Source of the DNA: Alnus glutinosa
Lineage: Eukaryota; Streptophyta; Magnoliopsida; Fagales; Betulaceae
Direction of reading: 5' to 3'
Assembly: GCF_958979055.1 (NCBI RefSeq)
Contig: NC_084890.1
Location: 32,905,116 to 32,969,115 of the forward strand
Length of the DNA: 64,000 bases
In this document: piece after piece, positions 1 through 10,682 of the stretch
Numbering within the stretch: the stretch's first letter is position 1
Layout of the letters: each line of letters starts with the position of its first letter
The notes under the pieces: model-generated
What the model was told of the DNA's origin: nothing
The model's database searches: none
The model's input: the letters and a program-made list of their open reading frames with translations, nothing else
Made by a program: the position numbers and the translations under genes

Positions 1-1450
1 TCAATTTTATACAAATCATTGTGAAATAGGATTTTCCTAATTCGGACGTCTGATATGCCAAAAGTGTCACTCAATAAAAGACCGCAAATGTGGACGATAT
101 TGGAGTCATTTTCCTTCTTAGATTGAGTTTTGAATCTCCTACTCAAACTAGAAGACTAACCTCCGATTTTTCTAGAATATCTAGGGCTTCTAGAATTTGT
201 TTTCTCCCTATATATAGACCTCTAAGCCTCAAGAAAAAGTGTGTGAAGCTAGAGATCAAATATATTCTTTTCTTTTTTATTTAGTTTTTCTTTAGGGTAG
301 GTTTTTATTTTCAATAATCATGTATAACTAGATTTTCAACTAAGGTTGAGGATCAAGCCTCACCATTGAATAACAACAATATTTTCATGTAAGTTTATAC
401 TATCCGATTTTATTTGGTTTAATTTTTCCAATGTTTTACTTCTTTTCAATTCGTTGAATGATTCTTGGATATGTTTTGTGATTCAAGGATACATTTGATA
501 ATTTGAGATAATTTCACATAATTGATTGCTTGTGTTTTTATTTATCAAAACATTGGATATTCATTGTGTTTCGTTCTACGGATACAATTGATGATTTGGT
601 TTAAACCAGATATCTTTTGTGATTTGTGCAAAGAACAGATTCATTTAATGATTTAATGATTTTTTGAAGCATAGTAGAACAAACATAAGATTTGTATGAT
701 GAGAACTTCGGATATGTATTGATGAACATGAGAATATGTTGCTGTGATTTGGTAGGTGTAGATTCCAAAACCTTAGTATATTTTCTTTTGTTTTATTTTA
801 CTTTATTTAGTTTATGTTTTCTTTATGGGATAATTACACTTAATCCCCCTGATTTATCCATGGTGTGGCGATTTACCCCCCAATGTACCAAAATTGGTAC
901 ATGACCCACCCGAACTTGCCAACGTGTGGCAAAATCAACATTCCGTCCAATCGACCGTTCGTTTGGACGGAAAGTCGGTCACGTGCAAGTCACGTGACTT
1001 GGGGAGGGTCTCTGTCTTAAACGGTCACGTGACTTGCACGTGACCGATTTTCCGTCCAAACGAACGGTCGATTGGACGGAAGGTTGATTTCGCCACACGT
1101 TGGCAAGTTCAGGGGGGGTCATGTACCAATTTTGGTACATTGGGGGGTAAATCGTCACACCGTGGATAAATCAGGGGGGTTAAGTGTAATTATCCATTTC
1201 TTTATTTATCAAAACCTATTAATTTTTGGAACTAGGTTAAGATTTAATTAATTTAGTCATAAATTTGTTTTCAAGAACACAATTCTACGTGGGATTGACA
1301 TCACACTTGCAAAACCCTTTATTGCAAACGATTCGTGCACTTGTGAGTACAATTAAAATTCACATCAAATTTTTGGAGCCGTTGCCGTGGAGTTGTTTGA
1401 ATTTTTGAAAACTCTTTATTCCTAAATTGATTTTATCTTTCTACTAGTTC
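1..1450 (+). mobile_element. Remnant of a Ty3/gypsy-like LTR retrotransposon (LTR plus primer-binding region)
   Basis: At 1373-1391 the sequence tggagccgttgccgtgga is a slightly decayed version of the TGGCGCCGTTGCCGGGGA primer-binding region typical of plant Athila/Tat-type gypsy elements. It is preceded by ...cacatca, a plausible LTR end. A TATA-like tatatata lies near 211. No gag or pol reading frame is visible, and the left end lies outside the window. The element is interrupted by a MITE at 827-1196. The family assignment rests on the primer-binding motif only; a non-autonomous derivative is equally possible. Confidence 0.42.
827..1196. mobile_element. Foldback MITE, Mutator-like, with 9-bp target-site duplication
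   Basis: The two halves are near-perfect reverse complements (ggataattacactta... at the left, ...taagtgtaattatcc at the right) with only a short unpaired loop around 1000-1020. The 9-bp direct repeat tttctttat flanks the element at 818-826 and 1197-1205. That length is the hallmark of Mutator-superfamily insertion. The arms carry four CACGTG (G-box) hexamers at 980, 991, 1026 and 1037. No coding capacity. Confidence 0.85.
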
Positions 1451-1780
1451 TAATTAGGATTTTTTTTGCAAATTTGTTTTTGTTATTCCTATTTCTAAAA
1501 AAAAAATAAAATGAAAAGTGGTTGATGTTTTATGTGGGATATTTGCATATTAAAAAGTGAGAGTGAAGTATGGATTTTCCTTATGATAATTATAACAATT
1601 TTTCAGCACAACATGCTTCGCATAGTGGTAGAACACCTGCTCCTACCAACTACACTCACAATTTTTACCCACATAAATCATGTTCATATTGCTCAAAATC
1701 TTTATCATAGTTCTAATAATCTTTGGCATTAATTATTCCGAACAATATATGAACATAAAAGTAATAATAATTAATTGCAG
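1451..1780. other. AT-rich spacer, no gene seen
   Basis: About 330 bp of AT-rich sequence between the LTR remnant and the pseudogene fragment. It ends in a plausible intron acceptor (taattgcag at 1772-1780), so the last part may be the former intron of the fragment that follows. Nothing else recognised. Confidence 0.4.
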
Positions 1781-2110
1781 AGGGCAAATGGGGGCAGCTA
1801 CCGAGGAAGGTGGAAAAGCGGATGAACAGAAGCTTCCTAATGGGGATGTGGAGAAAAGCAAGAAGAAGCACAAAGAAAACAACACTGAGAGTACTAAGGA
1901 TAATGTGACCGGCTGTTGCCAGTTTGGTAATGGGTTTACTTGTTGCAAAGACACGAGTTTAGAGCAGAGCAGTGTGAGTGAGGAAAAGAAGCTGAAAGAA
2001 ACCATAGGAGTGAATGAAAAGAGTGGGGTGGGGTGGGCAAAGTGTCAAGCTGGATAGGATCATGGGAGCAAAGTGACGTTCTCCCAGCCGCTGCTGGCAT
2101 TGACCCTTCC
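1781..2110 (+). pseudogene. Last-exon fragment of a sucrase/ferredoxin-like family gene, frameshifted
   Basis: After the acceptor at 1780 the frame reads GQMGAATEEGGKADEQ..., then a Cys-rich stretch GCCQFGNGFTCCKD, then EEKKLKET. Around 2030, in a G-rich run, the frame shifts. The next frame continues with VSSWIGSWEQSDVL at about 2036-2080. This order (GCCQ..CC, a charged linker, SSWIGSWEQSDVL) is the C-terminal end of plant sucrase/ferredoxin-like (thioredoxin-like ferredoxin) proteins, recognised from memory of the family. The hydrophobic C-terminal tail expected after SDVL is missing and repeat-like DNA follows. No upstream exons are in the window, so this is a dispersed gene fragment and not a working gene. 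Confidence 0.6.
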
Positions 2111-2129
2111 GTGAATATGGTCAAGCCTA

Positions 2130-2374
2130 AGCAAAATTTCTTCCTAGCAAACAGTTTTCTATTTTCTTTTTTAAGTGGAAATTGTTTTGCAAACAATTGT
2201 GCAAAAGCTTTAGGTATTGTTTTCTATTTTATAAAACTGTTTTTGAAAATAGTTTGCCAAACATTTTTTTAATGAAAAAACAACAAAAATGAGTTTTTGT
2301 TTTTGTTCTCGAAAACAATTTTCAAACACAAAAAATAGAAAATCGGTTTACCAAACGAGCTCTTATTTTCTAAT
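2130..2374. mobile_element. Probable small non-autonomous DNA transposon (hAT-MITE-like)
   Basis: The region is rich in alternating gcaaac/gtttgc segments and ends in gtttaccaaacgagctcttattttc, a terminus shared with the element that ends at 10650 just before unit B. Inverted internal repeats (ttttctatttt / aaaatagaaaa) suggest a foldback element. The left end is not clear. Confidence 0.4.
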
Positions 2375-2655
2375 GCACACCCCAGCCGCTGGATTTACGT
2401 GGGCACCATCCTAACTGTCCATTGCATATCATATGTCAACTATACCACTCACTTAAAAGTTGATCCGACGGCTGTGAATTTAAGAATACACATCTCACCA
2501 TCTTGACCGTTCAATCCTAATAACCCTAAAGACCATTAAAAAGCCTTGCACTTTCTTCCTCCGGCGCCGTTACTTTCTCTTTCGCTCCTTCTACTAACAA
2601 AACCTTGTTGCAGATTCACATCTCCCCTTTTTTCTTCTCCTCTTCGAGCCAACAG
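2375..2655 (+). promoter_or_regulatory. Duplicated eIF3d promoter and 5' UTR exon, now upstream of SmF
   Basis: From cccagccgctggattta onward this stretch closely matches 10690-10971 upstream of eIF3d. It includes the telo-box-like AACCCTAA at 2522-2529 and the CT-rich leader. The first non-coding exon would end at aacag|gtccct (2655), as in the eIF3d copy (10971). An intron with a T-rich 3' part then runs to tttgcag at 2967. It is therefore the 5' end of the SmF transcription unit, inferred from co-linearity and not from transcript data. Confidence 0.65.
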
Positions 2656-2975
2656 GTCCCTCTCTCAAACATTTATGCTTTGCTCTTCTACTGCTACTTT
2701 TTTTTTTAATCAACTTTATGTATAAGTTCAAGGTGTAAGTTATGTTTTCCATGGATTTGAGAAATTCGTTCGAGTCTGTGGCTTGTTAGTGATGGTTTCT
2801 AATTGTTTATTTTTCTTGATATATAGTTGGAGATCTTTCTTTATTGATTATGAGTATGACTTGTGTTTATTCTTTAATCGAACCCAATGTGGTTCCTTTT
2901 CTCTGTAGATACTCTGTTTTTTTTTTTTTTTTTTTTAGCTTATTCTTTTGATTTTTGATCTTTGCAGTGTGGTTC

Positions 2976-3250
2976 TGGACGATCGGTCCCGGAAATATAA
3001 AGCTCGGCTCGGATTGCATATTAAATGGTTAGATAATTGATTAAAAAAAAAAATTAAACACAGTTACCCGGTTAGTAACCGGTTTTTAATAACCGGATAA
3101 ACGGCGGTCGGTAATAACTGGTACTCCGGTTGCGGTGCGGCTACACCCGGCTGGTTGTGTGCTAGTGCTAAGAATCAAGCCATGTCAAATACTTGAAACT
3201 TACTGGCCCTACTAGCACCTGCTGGGTCACCTGTTACAGCCACCACTTTT
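2976..3250. mobile_element. Repeat-derived DNA rich in accggt motifs
   Basis: This segment, absent from unit B, carries repeated ggttagtaaccgg / aataaccggataa motifs and tactccggttgcggt. Related motifs (tactccgattgcggt) occur at about 10200-10320. This is typical of hAT-like non-autonomous repeats in plants. It contains the candidate SmF start codon. No termini or target duplication could be fixed. Confidence 0.35.
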
Positions 3251-6200
3251 TTTAAAAAAAATAAAATAAAAAAATCTGAGATGCACACTTAATTTTCATT
3301 TATTTTTGTTATATTGCAGTCTATCCCAGTTAACCCAAAACCTTTCTTGAACAATTTGACCGGGAAGCCTGTCATTGTGAGACTCAAGTGGGGAATGGAG
3401 TACAAAGGTATGTTGCTTTCACTGCTTGGTGACACACACACACACACACAATGGGTTCTAATTCTTGTTTAATTATCTGTCTATTCAGGTTTTCTTGCCT
3501 CAGTGGATTCATACATGAACTTGCAGGTGCTACTTTGCAACCCTTTTTTCTTTTTTCTGTATCCCACTTCACGTTTGTGCCGATTTAAGTCCTTTTGTAT
3601 GCTTAGGAGGCCATAATTTATAGCTTCTTGGCTTTCACTTCAGATAGCTTGCTACTTTTAACAGATATGAGGGATTATTATAGTGTTGCTTTGAGATACA
3701 CTGAAGATTTATTTTGTGTATACTCATCATGGTAATACTTCTCATATTCTTACACTCCCCCTAAATTTATGGGAATCTTGAAGAAATCTTCTCGGTTTGT
3801 TGCGCCTTGCTGTTGGGTATTGTTTGTTTATGGATGATTCTTACATTAAAATCTTCTCTAGCAGTGGTCCTGCTTATGGGATAAAGAAACTACGAAAAGC
3901 CTCTCATGGGCTACAACGGGGTATCGATGTTCTAAGCTTCTTTGCCCTAGTGGGTCTCTATTGACCAATAAGAGGGCTGTTAAGGTCCTTCAACATTTCA
4001 TAGTTGCACTTCTTCCTCTAAACAAACCATGAGTTACTGACTGGTGCTTGTTGGATCCCCAAAGTAAAAAAGGATAACAAATCTTCCATTTATTCAATAC
4101 ATAATTTGAGACAAAGTATTCTGTTAAAAAAAAAATGAAAAGATATTATTAGAAGGAAGAAGAAATTTGGCTGATACTTGGAATAAGGCTGATGCACTGT
4201 TGTACCATGTGAAATTGTACGATGGGAACATTATTGATGTTGCTTGAATTAAAAACTCTTCCAACATGATGGTTGGGTTTTATGTTTACTGGAGAATAAT
4301 GGAAAGAGAATTGGTATAGTATAAAATTCTTGTTCATATGTTTGTATTTTTACTATGCTAGTTGAATTTCCCTTTAAATTTGGAATAAGAAATCATACAA
4401 AATCTAGATTCGAAGTTCTAGATTGTGTTATGCCCTAGTGATGCACCCATGGAAGATTTATTTGCTGTTACTTTTTGACTTTTTAGATCCCTACATTTAT
4501 TTTGTCGCAACACCATATTGGGTCAAGCCATTAGAAGTCTAGCATTAAAACAGTTTTTGATTTGGGTCTTATTTCATGAGTGATGGTTAGTTTTATAAGG
4601 GTATTTTGGTAACTGAGTCACATCTGGAATTTTCTAGGATTTCATAAGTATCTTGGGTTTATTTCTTTTGAGTCCAAGTTTGTCTTTTACTCTGTTTTGT
4701 TAGGTCTTGAGCTTACTAGTCAAATTAGAATCTCACTTTTAGTAGATTAAGGAATAGTCATAGAGTTCTAGAAAATAAATTCAATGTATGTAAAAATTTC
4801 TGGGACTTTGATAATGGGATGTTGAGAGTTTTGAGTTTTTGAGGCAAGAATGCCCAGAGTCTTCTTCTTCTTTAGCACACATCTTTTTTGACCCTTCTAA
4901 ACCTTTAAACATTAACTTCATTGCTTTTAGCCACTGAATAATGCTTTAAATTGAACTCAAGAGTCTTCAATCAGCCACTGTCAGTAGATTCTGCAACTAC
5001 TTTGTTCACTTTTCCAAAGCTTCTTGTATTTAAATCCTACTTATTGAACCATAAACATTGCACAACCCTAAAACCTTCTCTTCACCACATTAAACCCTAG
5101 AAACATCAGTTTTTCCCATCTTAAAGCCCATCGCAAGCACACGTAAATAGGATATTACTAATTTTTATTATGTCATCTATTATTAAAGATTGAGATGAGC
5201 TGCATAGATCATAGTCTCATTATTGTCTGCTCATCTATAAATATTGAAGAGTACTTAATGTGACTTCAATCTTTGAGATTAGGTTCAATATTGTAGCTTG
5301 AATGTATTTCTACCTTTAATTTTTAGGATATTAAATAAACCCAAGAAAGAATGAACCGTAAATCAAGATATGAATAAAGCTCTCATTGGATAATTTCACC
5401 TCATGTCTTTTGAAACTTATTGTGTTTGAACCATGTCGACAGTGTAAGTAAAAATAAAGAAAAAAAGGGTCCATTTATGCCTTATGATAAATGGTTGCTT
5501 GAAATACTTTTCAGACATTACTACAATGTGTGAACTTGAAATATACTGAGATAGTTTAACCTTCTCATATGACTACATGTACCGTTTTTTTTTAATTTTC
5601 ATTTTAGTAGCTGCTAAAATTATCACATGTGAAATCTTATGTGCAGCTGGCTAACACTGAAGAATACATTGATGGGCAATTCACTGGAAATCTGGGAGAG
5701 ATTTTGATCAGGTAACTTTTGGCAAATGCTAGTCGCTCCATTATAGTTTTATATGGAATAGTTATTTATGAAAGTGCCTCTCTTATTGTAAGTATATGTT
5801 TCGTGTGAGGCTTTTATCACATAAACCGCATGATAAATGAAGAACGACTTATAACACATGACAAGTGGCAATGAATATCCTTTTGGTTCAAATGGAGGAA
5901 GATAAACTTTTGATGGTCTTTAATTGGGGTTGATTGGTGCATGTCATCTAAAAGCTTGCTTTATTTCCTCAATAATATTGGCAGACAGGCGTGAGAGTAG
6001 AAAAGTGTAGCTGGTGTTGGTTTTGTCTTTACTTGAAAATCAGTGTGTTTCTGCTATTGCACTATAGCCGAAGTAAGTGGTCCCATTTTGGAAATTATAT
6101 AATGTCATCCGAAACTGATGCGTGTATGGAAGATTCATTTGCTGTTCTACAGCATGAGGGTTCTGCTTTTCCCCTTCAATACTTTGTTATTGACAATGAG

Positions 6201-7737
6201 CTCATAGACCCTCTTGTATCAGTAGTTATCTTTATCAAAGTACTGTTTTTGTGTGTTTATTCATTTGTGTTCTCTAGTGGCAAAACGTGGTTGATGGTAT
6301 CCCTATGAGGTTATATTTTAGTTTATGAAGATGTCTTGGTAATTTAATATAGAACATAAGCCAATGCATGTTTACATGTCAATTTCAGCTCAAAAGTTTA
6401 CAATGTCATTGTGTGAAATAATGCTAGCACTTTCAGCCAGTAAATTCATATGGATATATTGGTCTGGACCGTATTTCTTGAGGCAAGAGAGGCTTCTCTA
6501 GTGTTAAGTTTCAAACTGCAATCAGTGGACCAATGGCCTCTTATGCTGTTTGCAATCAGTTGACATATGTTATATAGATGATTGGTAACTTTTATATTGA
6601 AATTATATTTGGAGAATTTACTTTGACCAGACATGTAAAGAGAGCATGATGCCTATGATTAAGAGTGATAGGTATATTATCAAGGTCAGTGTATTCCAGC
6701 TGCACCTTTTGCCACATATAGACTATGGTGACAGGATCTGGGGTGTTCCAGTACTCCTCCATGTAGGTTTCAGGAAATGTTCAAGATTAGTAGTAGGATT
6801 CTTTGTGGATGGTGTGACAACATGCAAGCACAGCCATCTGCCTCAAAATTAATACCCTGTAGCTTAAGAGGTGCTCCATCATGGTTCTTGTCGCTTGTTC
6901 TCATCATAATTGTGGCATGAACTTTCAAGATTTCAAATTAGGATCTTTGGATCTTAGAATTTGTTAGTCTTTCCCATGTTTCTAGTCTACTCCACATTTT
7001 ACTTGGTTTCCCTTTTCTTTATGTGTGCATAATGGACAAAAATTTCTTACAAACCGGTTTGTAAGAAATTTCATACAACTTACATATAAGATTAACATAT
7101 GTCCATTGGCATGTGAGAAGCACATGTTGTTTTAATATAACATATGTTTTTTTAATAGCATTAATAAAATAAAAAATGTGCTTAAAAGACACGTCATTTT
7201 TATACGTGGGTTATATGAAATTTTTTACAAACCGCTTTGTAGGAAATTTCTGTCTGGGCATAATGTATGTCTTTATCATATGTAAGAGTTTTTTGTGGTT
7301 GTGGGCAATGATTTGAAGTGGAAGTGAAAGCTGAAAGTGGTTTGTTAATTAAATTGAGTTACATTGCTGTCAGCCATAGGACTGCTGAGCAGAGTAGTTT
7401 CATCGTTGTCAAATTTATTTGTGCGCTTTCCAAGCCATGAAAACCATACTAGTGTTGTTTAAACGGTATGAATAAAGAGTAACTAACTAGTCTAGATGGG
7501 GGAGTATGTTGGGACATCTTTTCCAACCAAAAATTGTGAATACTTTTACACATCGTAATGCCACATTTATGATAGACAATAGTCATCTATTTACAATTTA
7601 TATGAATTATAATTCCCACGAACCTCAAAACTCACTGCATCTTTGAACTTTTTTCCATGATCTGCAGATGCAACAATGTAATGTATCTTCGCGGGGTTCC
7701 GGAGGACGAAGAAATTGAAGATGCTGAGCGAGACTAG
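3025..7737 (+). CDS. SmF: Small nuclear ribonucleoprotein SmF (unit A copy)
   Basis: SmF is one of seven Sm proteins forming the heteroheptameric ring on U1, U2, U4 and U5 snRNAs in the spliceosome. Exons: 3320-3407, 3489-3526, 5647-5711 and 7668-7737 (stop TAG), all with GT-AG introns. They join in frame to [18 protein letters not shown]..., [35 protein letters not shown] and [17 protein letters not shown]. These cover both Sm motifs and match the family over its whole length (86 residues plus Met; the family is about 86-88). The start codon is not in the first of these exons. The best candidate is ATG at 3025-3027, directly followed by GT, which would give [10 protein letters not shown]. 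It lies in repeat-derived DNA, so the start is uncertain. The promoter and leader come from a duplicated eIF3d 5' end. Long introns, especially 5712-7667, hold only non-coding DNA and one MITE. Confidence 0.8.
7034..7257. mobile_element. MITE inserted in SmF intron 3 of unit A
   Basis: A 224-bp element absent at the matching place in unit B (about 17485), which provides the empty site. The ends are inverted copies (acaaaaatttcttacaaacc at the left; ggaaatttctgtctgg at the right). gcataat is repeated at 7027-7033 and 7258-7264 (7 bp, or 8 bp with one mismatch), which fits a hAT-type insertion. Non-coding. Confidence 0.75.
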
Positions 7738-8056
7738 GGAATAGGATTCCAGTATTTAATATTTGCTTCGTTTGAGGCATATAACCTGTAGTAATTCTAC
7801 TGTGTAATCCAATGTAGAGATGTTGTGGATGTTGGATGTGCATGCTAACCATGACTCTTAAAGGACCCTCGTAGATCTACTGTTCCCTGCCCTGTCAAGC
7901 ATGCATTGTTTATTTTCACTTGAGGAGTTTATTTCTGCAAGTAAATCTCTTTTTCTCATTTAATTTCCAGTTGAAGCTAAGTTGCGGTTGTTTACTTGAG
8001 GTAAATCAATTCTGAACGGTCTTCCCACACTGACGTGGTAATACCGGAAAAAGGTC
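7738..8056 (+). other. SmF 3' flank, shared by both duplication units
   Basis: It matches 17963-18296 closely and then diverges near accggaaaaagg, which marks the right edge of the duplicated unit. It would contain the SmF 3' UTR and polyadenylation region. No other feature seen. Confidence 0.5.
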
Positions 8057-8412
8057 GTCTCATTAATTTCACAATCAGAGAATAGGTCAAACAAGTGATA
8101 GTCCTATTATATTACATGAATAATACAATTTAGTATCTAAATTGTCATTATATTATATGATTAACGGATCAAGTATTGATGTTATTTACTTTTATTATTC
8201 AATATACTTATAACAATTTAATTATTGCTTCTTAATATATATTGACAATTGTTATTTGTTACTTAATTTATGTTATATATATATAAAAATATAAGTCGAG
8301 CATTAATGAATGAATCAATCTTTATACGAGCGGGTTCACAAACATTTACGAAGTCGAACCGAGTTTATACGAATTTATATCGTTTAATAATTGAGCTTAG
8401 TTTCGTGTTTGC
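8057..8412. other. AT-rich spacer and left part of a dispersed repeat
   Basis: AT-rich DNA. From about 8295 it reads gtcgagc...acgagcgggttcac..., a sequence that continues on the far side of the LINE at 10020 (gattcgagcacaagtcgag). The LINE therefore landed in an older repeat. No gene seen. Confidence 0.5.
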
Positions 8413-8425
8413 GAATGGCTAATTT

Positions 8426-10019
8426 TTATTTCTTTTTGTAAGTAATTTCATTTCAATAAAAAAACACAGAGTGACGCAACCCTAATACACGTGGAGTATA
8501 CAAGAGTGCCCCTAAAAGGAACGAATAAAGAATAAATTGAAAAAGTCTACAAAAGTAAAGACATTCAAGCAATGATGGGATGCTATTCAAATATATAACG
8601 TATTGAGCAAATGCTTCTGTAGCTCTACCATTGATGTCTCTACATCTTCAAATAGCCGCGCATTTCGCTCCTGCCAAATACACCACATTAAACACAGTGA
8701 AACTAACCTCCAAACTTCTTTAGCAGGACCATATCCAACCGACGCGCCCCAATTAGTCAACAACTTCAGCACCGATCGTGGCATAACCCACTCTACCCCA
8801 AATAAAGTAAGAATGTAACTCTAAGGCTCGTGAGCAACTTCGCAGCGAAGCAACAAATGTTCAATAGACTCCCTACTCTTTTTACACATACAACACTTTT
8901 CAATCACTACGACATTCATCTTTCGTAAGTTGTCATATGTCAAAATTTTACCTAAAGCTACTGATTATACAAAGAAAGCCACTCTTGCTGGAGGCTCAGA
9001 GCCTTAACATACCAAATACTCTTCCACGAAAATGATGGGCTATCTTTCTTGATTAACACTTCATAATAGGATCTCACTTCAAATAAACCATTTTTTGAGG
9101 GGTTCCAAACTAACTTGTCATCATCTCCATGTCGAACCGAAATGGAGTAAAGTCGAGCGAATAAATAAAGTACTGTCTCCATCTCCCAATCCTGAATTTG
9201 TTGCGTAAAAATAACATTCCACTGAATAACTCCATTACGAATTACCAAGTTATCCACCACCATCGCATCTTTGTTACTCACAATACTAAATACAACTGGA
9301 AAACACTGCTTCAAAAGATCTATCTCCACACTACCAATCATGCCAGAAACTAACATGTGACCCATCTCCCACATCAAAATGAACCAAATTGCCAAACTTC
9401 TCCCACTCCCTCCAAATATGTTTCCACATACCCACTCCAAAGGAATCCGACACCTCTTCCGAACACCACCCACCCTTTAGACTATTGAATTTGACGTTAA
9501 TCACTTAACGCTATAAAACATCTCTCTCCCTACCATATCTCCACAACCATTTACCTAAGAGTGTTCGATTAAACTATATGAAATTATGATCTCTCAACCC
9601 ACCTGAATGCAATGGAGTACAAATCATGTTCCAACTCACTAAATGAAATTTGGCTTCATCTCCAATGCTACCCCATAAAAAATCTCTTTGAATTTTATCA
9701 AGACGATTAGCCACCTTCACTGGAATAGGAAAAAACAAGAAGACATACGTAGGAAGATTGGAAAGCGTACTTTTAAAAAAAGCCAGTCGACCACCCTTCG
9801 ACAAATACATTTGCTTCCGTCCAGCCAACTGCCTTTCCATTTTCTTGATAACACCATTCCAAATAACACACGGACTTGTAAGAGGCACCCAATGTCAAAC
9901 CCAAGTAAGTCATAGGCAAAGAAACGACCTGACATCCAAGTAGATGAGCCAACCCTTCGACATTCTCTATGTCACCAATATGAACAATTTCTGATTTTCC
10001 TAAATTAATCCTCAATCAT
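8426..10019 (-). mobile_element. 5'-truncated, degenerate LINE (L1-type) with 13-bp target-site duplication
   Basis: The 13-bp direct repeat gaatggctaattt flanks it at 8413-8425 and 10020-10032. On the - strand the remains of the reverse-transcriptase C-terminal part are seen ([65 protein letters not shown]). They are followed by the zinc-binding zf-RVT region (CCMCKKSRESIEHLLLRCE) and a tail (VWRLVSLCLMWCIWQERNAR). Several frameshifts and stops break the frame. The 3' end, at low coordinates, has the plant L1 form ending in ...gaaattacttacaaaaag. The 5' end of the element, including endonuclease and most of RT, is missing. Confidence 0.9.
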
Positions 10020-10032
10020 GAATGGCTAATTT

Positions 10033-10387
10033 AATAATCGATTCGAGCACAAGTCGAGTTTAATCAAACTGATTCGTGTAAGTTCGCGAGTAGTTCAACT
10101 TGTTTACACTCCTAGACCACAGTGTTTGTACTAATAAATGTTTGTTGTTATCCTTTATTCCCACTCATCCTCAATCTCTTCAAATTTGGTATTTGGTTGT
10201 AGGGTGTACAAGCGGAATGATTACTAATCGCTAATAACTGCCAATCGGATAACTGAAAAACTAGAAAATTAAAAATAACTGGATAATAGGGTACTCCGAT
10301 TGCGGTTATTAATTATAAGATTTTAGGAAATTTAAAACCTAATTCTAAGTTTTTGACCTAGTTTTTGTTCTCATTCTCAATGACTTT
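10033..10387. other. Repeat-rich spacer
   Basis: It continues the repeat interrupted by the LINE and then passes into DNA with ggataactg / tactccgattgcggtt motifs related to 3060-3150. No gene seen. Confidence 0.4.
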
Positions 10388-10650
10388 GGGCTAGTTTGGC
10401 AAACTATTTTTATTCTCCCTCTATTTCTTTTCACTTCTTTCAAAAATATCAAATAAAAAATATTATAACTTTTTTACACTTTTTATATCACATCAATAAT
10501 TTTTTTTTATTATTCAAATAAAAAAATCAACTACAAAACAAAACATTTTCATATTTATATAAAACATTCTCAAATTTTATATCATATCATTCACTTTTTA
10601 CTATACAATACACAAATATTCTCTAGCCCAATTACTTACCAAACAAGCCC
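10388..10650. mobile_element. MITE with gggctagtttgg ends
   Basis: The ends are inverted: gggctagtttggcaaac at 10388 and ...taccaaacaagccc at 10650. The interior is AT-rich and non-coding. The right end resembles 2345-2372 at the left edge of unit A, so the duplicated unit starts at or inside this element family. No clean target duplication was found. Confidence 0.5.
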
Positions 10651-10682
10651 TCTTATTTTCTTCTTATTTTTTCATGCTGCTG

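Noticed and set aside
5991-6308. 105-residue frame in unit A
   Set aside because: Lies in SmF intron 3. The matching unit B sequence is broken, and no coding character is seen.
6446-6852. Similar short frames at 6446-6852 and 16896-17300, conserved between the units
   Set aside because: They are similar only because the whole intron was duplicated; changes do not favour silent sites by eye.
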